Source: Desulfatitalea sp. UBA4791
GTDB lineage: Bacteria > Desulfobacterota > Desulfobacteria > Desulfobacterales > Desulfosarcinaceae
Direction: 5' to 3'
DNA length: 9,898 bases
NCBI GenBank assembly: GCA_002402905.1
Contig: DHGT01000134.1
Coordinates: 1 to 9,898 of the forward strand
A program made the position numbers and the translations under genes. Under the pieces are notes generated by a model. It was not told the origin of the DNA, made no database searches, and was given only the letters and a program-made list of their open reading frames with translations. Shown piece by piece: positions 6,355 through 9,898 of the stretch (position 1 is its first letter; every line of letters starts with the position of its first letter).

Positions 6355-6406
6355 GGAATAGAATAAATGCTGTCAACAACCTCAACCGATACGAAAAGGG
6401 GGGGCC

Positions 6407-6727
6407 ATGCTGAAAAGAATCGAAATGTTCAAAGAGAACGGTTTCAAGGACAATGCCCTGTCCAACTTTCTGGTGCACGACTCGCCATACATGAAAGTGA
6501 TCAATTTCAATCTCAAAGCCGGCCAGGAACTTCCCGTCCACAGCCATGACATCGAAGGTCAGTTGTGCCTCAGCGTCATGGAGGGCCGCGGAGAGTTTCT
6601 GGCCAAGGAGGGAAAGACCCTGCCGGCCGAGACCGGTGATGTGCTGGTGTCGGATATCGCCGAACCCCATGGGGTCCGTGCGCAGACCGACATGCGCATC
6701 CTGGTGACCATCGCGCCGCCCATCTGA
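6407..6727 (+). CDS. Small single-domain cupin protein
   Basis: A 106-aa protein formed of one cupin barrel. Seen: cupin motif 1 around G39-G60, with metal-ligand candidates H45 and H47 (PVHSHDIEGQ) followed by E50/Q52, and motif 2 (PAETGDVLVSDIAEPHGV) with H88. Together these give the usual three-histidine plus acid/amide metal site, so a bound divalent metal is likely. Length is that of minimal bacterial cupins, whose roles range from sugar or amino-acid derivative binding to dioxygenase chemistry, so no reaction can be named. The ribosome site is a very purine-rich AAGGGGGGG at 6396-6404. The stop TGA shares its last base with the ATG of the following VOC gene, which suggests coupled translation and a linked function. 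Confidence 0.87.
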   Translation: MLKRIEMFKENGFKDNALSNFLVHDSPYMKVINFNLKAGQELPVHSHDIEGQLCLSVMEGRGEFLAKEGKTLPAETGDVLVSDIAEPHGVRAQTDMRILVTIAPPI

Positions 6728-7101
6728 TGGAAACGGTGATGACGAACTTACAGGTCCGGCGCACCAACACCATATTATATTGCCGACGGTGGCAGGAGAC
6801 CGTGCGCTTCTATCACGAAAAATTGGGGCTGCCCATCTCCCATGCCACCGATTGGCTGGTGGAATTGAAGCTGACCGACAGCAGTTTCATCAGCCTCGCC
6901 GATGAAAACCGCGCCACGATTCCCTGCTCCGGCGGTGCCGGCATTACCCTCTCATGGCAGGTCGATGACATCGCGGAAATGCACGACCGGATCACTGCCA
7001 TCGGCGCGTCACCCGGACCGATCCAGACCAAGTGGCATGCGCGCGTCTTCTATTTTCGAGATCCGGAGGGGCACCGTATCGAGCTATGGTCTGGGGTATG
7101 A
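6727..7101 (+). CDS. VOC-superfamily (glyoxalase/bleomycin-resistance fold) protein
   Basis: A 124-aa protein with the paired beta-alpha-beta-beta-beta layout of the vicinal oxygen chelate superfamily. Seen: the first strand NTILYCRRWQETVRFYHEKLGL (14-35), with the WQETVRFYHEKLGL helix typical of the fold, a central strand LSWQVDDIAEMHDRI, and the closing DPEGHRIELW at 112-121, whose E119 is the usual metal-binding glutamate. The first-strand ligand normally His or Gln is not obvious (N14 or nearby), so catalysis is uncertain. The start at 6727 overlaps the cupin stop by one base; ATG 6739 is an alternative. Members act in methylglyoxal detoxification, antibiotic binding, aromatic-ring cleavage and other roles, and I cannot choose among them. 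Confidence 0.86.
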   Translation: METVMTNLQVRRTNTILYCRRWQETVRFYHEKLGLPISHATDWLVELKLTDSSFISLADENRATIPCSGGAGITLSWQVDDIAEMHDRITAIGASPGPIQTKWHARVFYFRDPEGHRIELWSGV

Positions 7102-7255
7102 GATCAACCGCCCTTTCATTGTCTGCTTTTTTTTCACTCTGAATGATTTTTCGACATGGATGCGCCGGACGTATCCCTGCAAAGAGCTCAAACGCCAGCT
7201 CTCCGTACATCGGGCAGAGTCTTTTCCTGGCATAACCGTTGCTTTTAAAAGTGCC

Positions 7256-9409
7256 ATGAAAATCCAAAACAATATCTTCGAACATCTTCCCGACCGGATC
7301 GCCGGGCTGGGCGTGCTGGCGGAAAACCTCTGGTGGAGTTGGCGCCCCCAGGCCCGCATGGTGTTCAAGGCGTTGGATCGACAGGCCTGGAAAGAGAGCG
7401 GACACAACCCGGATAAAATGCTGCGGGAATTGTCCCCGGACATCCTCCGGGCTGCGGCCCGGGATCCGGACTATCTGAGGCGCTACGACGAGGTCATGGT
7501 GTTGTTCCGCGAGTACATGAGCCGCAGCGACATATCCCTGCTCAACGGGGCCCTGTCGCCGGGAGAGACGACCCTGGCATACTTTTCCGCCGAATACGGC
7601 CTGCACCGCTCGCTGCCGTTTTATGCCGGCGGACTGGGATTTCTGGCCGGAGATTTCGTCAAGGAGTGCAGCGATTTGAATATCCCCATGGCGGCGGTGG
7701 GGTTTATGTATCCCAAGGGGTATCTGCTTCAGCGCATTCGCGAAGACGGCTGGCAGGAACAACTCGACGAGCCGCTCGAGCAGGAGGCGGCGGCCATTTC
7801 GCGGGTCCTGAACGACGACGGCACGCAGTTTATCATTCCCGTGCCGCGTATCGAGCCCCCCATTTATACGGCGGTCTGGCAGATCGCGGTGGGCACCAAC
7901 ACGATCTACTTGATGGATACCGACATCGACCAGAACGATCCCTGGAACCGCTCCATTTCCGCCCGACTCTATACCGGGGACCTGGAGCAGCGATTGCGCC
8001 AGGAGATCGTTCTGGGTATCGGCGGCGCCGAAGTCCTCGAACGGCTCGGCATCCGGAATCGCCTGATCCATCTGAACGAGGGGCATGCCGCCTTCGCCTT
8101 GATGGAACGAATCCGGGATGGCATGTTGGCCGGCTGTACCTTCGAAGAAGCCCTGGACAGGGTTCGGGCCACCACCGTGTTTACGACCCACACCCCTGTC
8201 TCGGCCGGGCACGATGTGTTCCCGTTTCACCTGATGGAGAAATATTTTCACGCCTATTGGTCGGAGCTGGGGCTGGACCGCGATCGTTTTTTCAATCTGG
8301 GGTTGCACCCCCTGAAGCCCCAGGAGGGATTCAACATGACAGTTCTGGCCCTGAAAGCCTCGGCCTACCACAATGCGGTCAGCCAGAGACACGCCCAGGT
8401 GGCCAGACGCATGTGGCACTGTCTGTGGCCGGACCGATCCGAGGCGGCAGTGCCCATCGACGCCATCACCAACGGGGTCCATGTGCCCACCTGGGTCGAA
8501 CCCAAGTTCAGGATGCTCTTCGATCGTTACCTTGGGGACGAATGGGTCGCGAAGCACGACGACCCCGTTGTGTGGGAAAGGGTGGAAAAGATTCCCGACA
8601 AGGAGTTGTGGCAACTCCATTACTGGATGAAAATCAAACTCCTGGATGCCATCCGGGCGCGCTGCCGCCTGCGATGGGTCAATGACCGGACCAGCCCTTC
8701 GATTGTAATGGCCGGCGGGGCCATGCTCGATCCCTCGATTTTGACCATCGGGTTTGCCCGCCGCTTTGCCTCCTACAAACGCGCCGATCTGATCCTCTAC
8801 GACCTGCCACGCCTGCAGCGACTGCTCAACGACCGCTGGCGGCCCCTCCAGCTCATTTTTGCGGGAAAAGCGCACCCGGCCGACGATCCGGGCAAACGCA
8901 TCCTGCAAAAGATCTTCAATGCCTGCCGCAATCCTGACATGGCCGGCCGGGTGGCCTTTGTGGAGGATTATGGGGAACAGATGGCCCAATACATGGTCCA
9001 TGGGGTCGATCTGTGGCTCAACACCCCCCTGCCGCCCATGGAAGCGAGCGGCACGAGCGGAATGAAGGCGGCGCTCAACGGGGTGCCGCAGCTCAGCATC
9101 CTGGACGGGTGGTGGATCGAGGGTTACAACCGGAAAAACGGCTGGGCCTTCGGCGATCGGGTCGCGGAAGGAGATCGCGACGGTGCCGACGCCCGGTCGA
9201 TTTACGATCTTCTCGAGAAGGAGATTATCCCCACCTACTACCGCATGTCCGATGACGGCTACCCGCGGGATTGGGTCCGGGTCATGAAAGAGGCCATCCG
9301 CAGCAATGCCGCGCGCTTCTCGGCCCGGCGAATGGTCAAGGAGTACCTGCAGCGGTACTATGTCGATGCGCTGGTGAAGTCAACATCGCACGCATCGATG
9401 TCTTTCTGA
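7256..9409 (+). CDS. glgP: Alpha-glucan (glycogen/maltodextrin) phosphorylase, GT35, DUF3417-containing type
   Basis: A 717-aa cytoplasmic enzyme that uses phosphate to release glucose-1-phosphate from the non-reducing ends of alpha-1,4-glucans, with pyridoxal phosphate as cofactor. Domains: an N-terminal DUF3417-like region (about 1-100, with GLGVLAENLWWSW), then the phosphorylase body. Seen: AYFSAEYGLHRSLPFYAGGL from 108, HLNEGHAAFA from 272, TTHTPVSAGHDVF from 310, FARRFASYKRADLI, and EASGTSGMKAALNG from 596. In the last motif, K604 is the predicted PLP Schiff-base lysine. This is the shorter bacterial/archaeal branch (about 700-850 aa), not the E. coli MalP/GlgP branch. The ORF is open to 6902, but ATG 7256 is chosen because homology starts there and earlier codons overlap the VOC gene. 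No clear Shine-Dalgarno precedes 7256. It is probably transcribed on its own. Confidence 0.93.
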   Translation: MKIQNNIFEHLPDRIAGLGVLAENLWWSWRPQARMVFKALDRQAWKESGHNPDKMLRELSPDILRAAARDPDYLRRYDEVMVLFREYMSRSDISLLNGALSPGETTLAYFSAEYGLHRSLPFYAGGLGFLAGDFVKECSDLNIPMAAVGFMYPKGYLLQRIREDGWQEQLDEPLEQEAAAISRVLNDDGTQFIIPVPRIEPPIYTAVWQIAVGTNTIYLMDTDIDQNDPWNRSISARLYTGDLEQRLRQEIVLGIGGAEVLERLGIRNRLIHLNEGHAAFALMERIRDGMLAGCTFEEALDRVRATTVFTTHTPVSAGHDVFPFHLMEKYFHAYWSELGLDRDRFFNLGLHPLKPQEGFNMTVLALKASAYHNAVSQRHAQVARRMWHCLWPDRSEAAVPIDAITNGVHVPTWVEPKFRMLFDRYLGDEWVAKHDDPVVWERVEKIPDKELWQLHYWMKIKLLDAIRARCRLRWVNDRTSPSIVMAGGAMLDPSILTIGFARRFASYKRADLILYDLPRLQRLLNDRWRPLQLIFAGKAHPADDPGKRILQKIFNACRNPDMAGRVAFVEDYGEQMAQYMVHGVDLWLNTPLPPMEASGTSGMKAALNGVPQLSILDGWWIEGYNRKNGWAFGDRVAEGDRDGADARSIYDLLEKEIIPTYYRMSDDGYPRDWVRVMKEAIRSNAARFSARRMVKEYLQRYYVDALVKSTSHASMSF

Positions 9410-9419
9410 ACCGATTCGA

Positions 9420-9898
9420 CTACTCGCCCTTATCCTGGTCACCCGCCTCGTTCACAGCACCTTCGCCCTCTTCCGACGCCTCGGCGGGTGTCGGGTGATC
9501 TTCCTCGATCGGCGGCTCCTGCTCGTCGGGCATGGATTGGGGGGGCTGTATCGGCACGGCCGGCGGCTCATAGCTGCGGGGAGCCGAGCCCCCGGTTCGA
9601 GGCGTGGCCTGACCGTATATGGTGATACGGATCTCATCGGCGGACTCGTAGACGATCACATGGTTGAGATTGGATAGAATCCGCTTCAACCCGTCGTTGA
9701 GCGTAAGATCCTGGAAGGCGGTCCGCACGGGATAGGTGCGCCACTGCTCGTCGACGATGAACGTGTAAGCGGTGTCCCGCGTGATCTGATCGAGCACCTG
9801 GCCGAGCGGCTCGTTTTGCGCCTCGATGGAAATCAACGGTTCGGTTGGATCGACCCGTTCGGCCGCGGCTGTCGGAAACGGAACGGCCCACGGCAACG
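9420..9898 (-). CDS. Probable exported protein with STN-like (secretin/TonB short) domain and Pro/acid-rich tail; start outside window
   Basis: The minus-strand frame enters from the right edge and ends at TAG 9422-9420, giving about 158 visible residues. The first visible residues (PWAVPFPTAAAERVDP) look like the end of a signal peptide with an AAA-E type cleavage site, so the true start probably lies just outside the window. Next comes LISIEAQNEPLGQVLDQI to about residue 95: the alpha/beta pattern of STN domains found at the N-termini of secretins and TonB-dependent transducers (short ISIEAQ strand, LGQVLDQI helix, LTLNDGLKRIL helix, IRITIYG strand). The remaining 60 or so residues are proline-, glutamate- and serine-rich and probably disordered. 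No secretin pore or beta-barrel follows. A role in the periplasm, perhaps with a secretion or pilus assembly system, is a guess. It converges on glgP with a 10-nt gap. Confidence 0.7.
   Translation of the reverse strand, partial: LPWAVPFPTAAAERVDPTEPLISIEAQNEPLGQVLDQITRDTAYTFIVDEQWRTYPVRTAFQDLTLNDGLKRILSNLNHVIVYESADEIRITIYGQATPRTGGSAPRSYEPPAVPIQPPQSMPDEQEPPIEEDHPTPAEASEEGEGAVNEAGDQDKGE

Noticed and set aside
7127..7134. Run of eight T after the VOC gene as an intrinsic terminator.
   Set aside because: I find no stable stem directly upstream, so the T-run alone does not support a terminator.
7183..7202. AGAGCT-N8-AGCTCT hairpin upstream of the phosphorylase.
   Set aside because: Only 6 bp with an 8-nt loop, no T-run and no known motif; too weak to call a regulatory element.
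6902..7255. Phosphorylase start at 6902.
   Set aside because: The extra 118 residues overlap the VOC gene in another frame and lack similarity. The DUF3417-like N-terminus begins at 7256.
6992..9001. Very long open frame on the minus strand (about 669 codons) opposite the phosphorylase gene.
   Set aside because: It is antisense to a protein with unmistakable phosphorylase motifs. The translation has no recognisable domain, and such shadows are expected in GC-rich DNA.
9383..9401. ACATCG-N7-CGATGT stem at the end of the phosphorylase gene followed by CTTTCT.
   Set aside because: A 6-bp weak stem inside the coding end and a poor T-run; not convincing as a terminator.
9894..9896. TTG at 9896-9894 as the start of the STN-like protein.
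   Set aside because: It falls within what looks like the end of a signal peptide right at the window edge, so the true start is more likely outside.

Overview
The window looks like chromosomal DNA of a GC-rich Gram-negative anaerobe. A sulfate-reducing or related member of the Desulfobacterota is my best guess. This rests on overall protein style, codon use and the gene mix, and no marker gene is present to prove it. I see no tRNA, rRNA, CRISPR array, insertion sequence or phage gene.

Layout. (1) 1-437, minus strand: a hotdog-fold acyl-CoA thioesterase that runs off the left edge. (2) 438-906: no supported gene, but an AT-rich patch with an 18-bp palindrome and a sigma70-like promoter pointing right. 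(3) 907-5721, plus strand: a branched-chain-type (HAAT) ABC transporter operon. Its order is substrate-binding protein (N-terminally truncated, no signal peptide), a GC-rich intercistronic hairpin, permease LivH, permease LivM, ATPase LivG, ATPase LivF, then a small stand-alone cyclic-nucleotide-binding-domain protein. (4) 5735-6196, minus strand: a four-helix membrane protein of unknown function, convergent with the operon. (5) 6197-6406: a divergent promoter region with a perfect CRP/FNR-type palindrome. (6) 6407-7101, plus strand: a cupin and a VOC (glyoxalase-fold) protein whose stop and start codons overlap. (7) 7256-9409, plus strand: an alpha-glucan phosphorylase of the DUF3417-containing GT35 branch. 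(8) 9420 to the right edge, minus strand: an exported protein with an STN-like (secretin/TonB short) domain and a proline/acid-rich tail, start outside the window.

How the genes fit together. LivH and LivM would form the membrane channel and LivG and LivF the ATPase pair for uptake of an amino acid or similar small polar ligand. The binding protein encoded here lacks its export signal and N-terminal lobe, so the transporter must use another binding protein or be impaired, unless the assembly is wrong. The two ATPases appear to form an asymmetric pair: the non-canonical signature of LivG and the His-to-Gln switch of LivF fall in the same composite ATP site. The cyclic-nucleotide-domain protein 29 nt behind livF may be a ligand sensor tied to transport, but this is inference. 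The cupin/VOC pair is probably translationally coupled and, with the divergent membrane-protein gene, may be controlled through the 6292-6309 palindrome. The phosphorylase mobilises glycogen or maltodextrin to glucose-1-phosphate and appears to be an independent unit.
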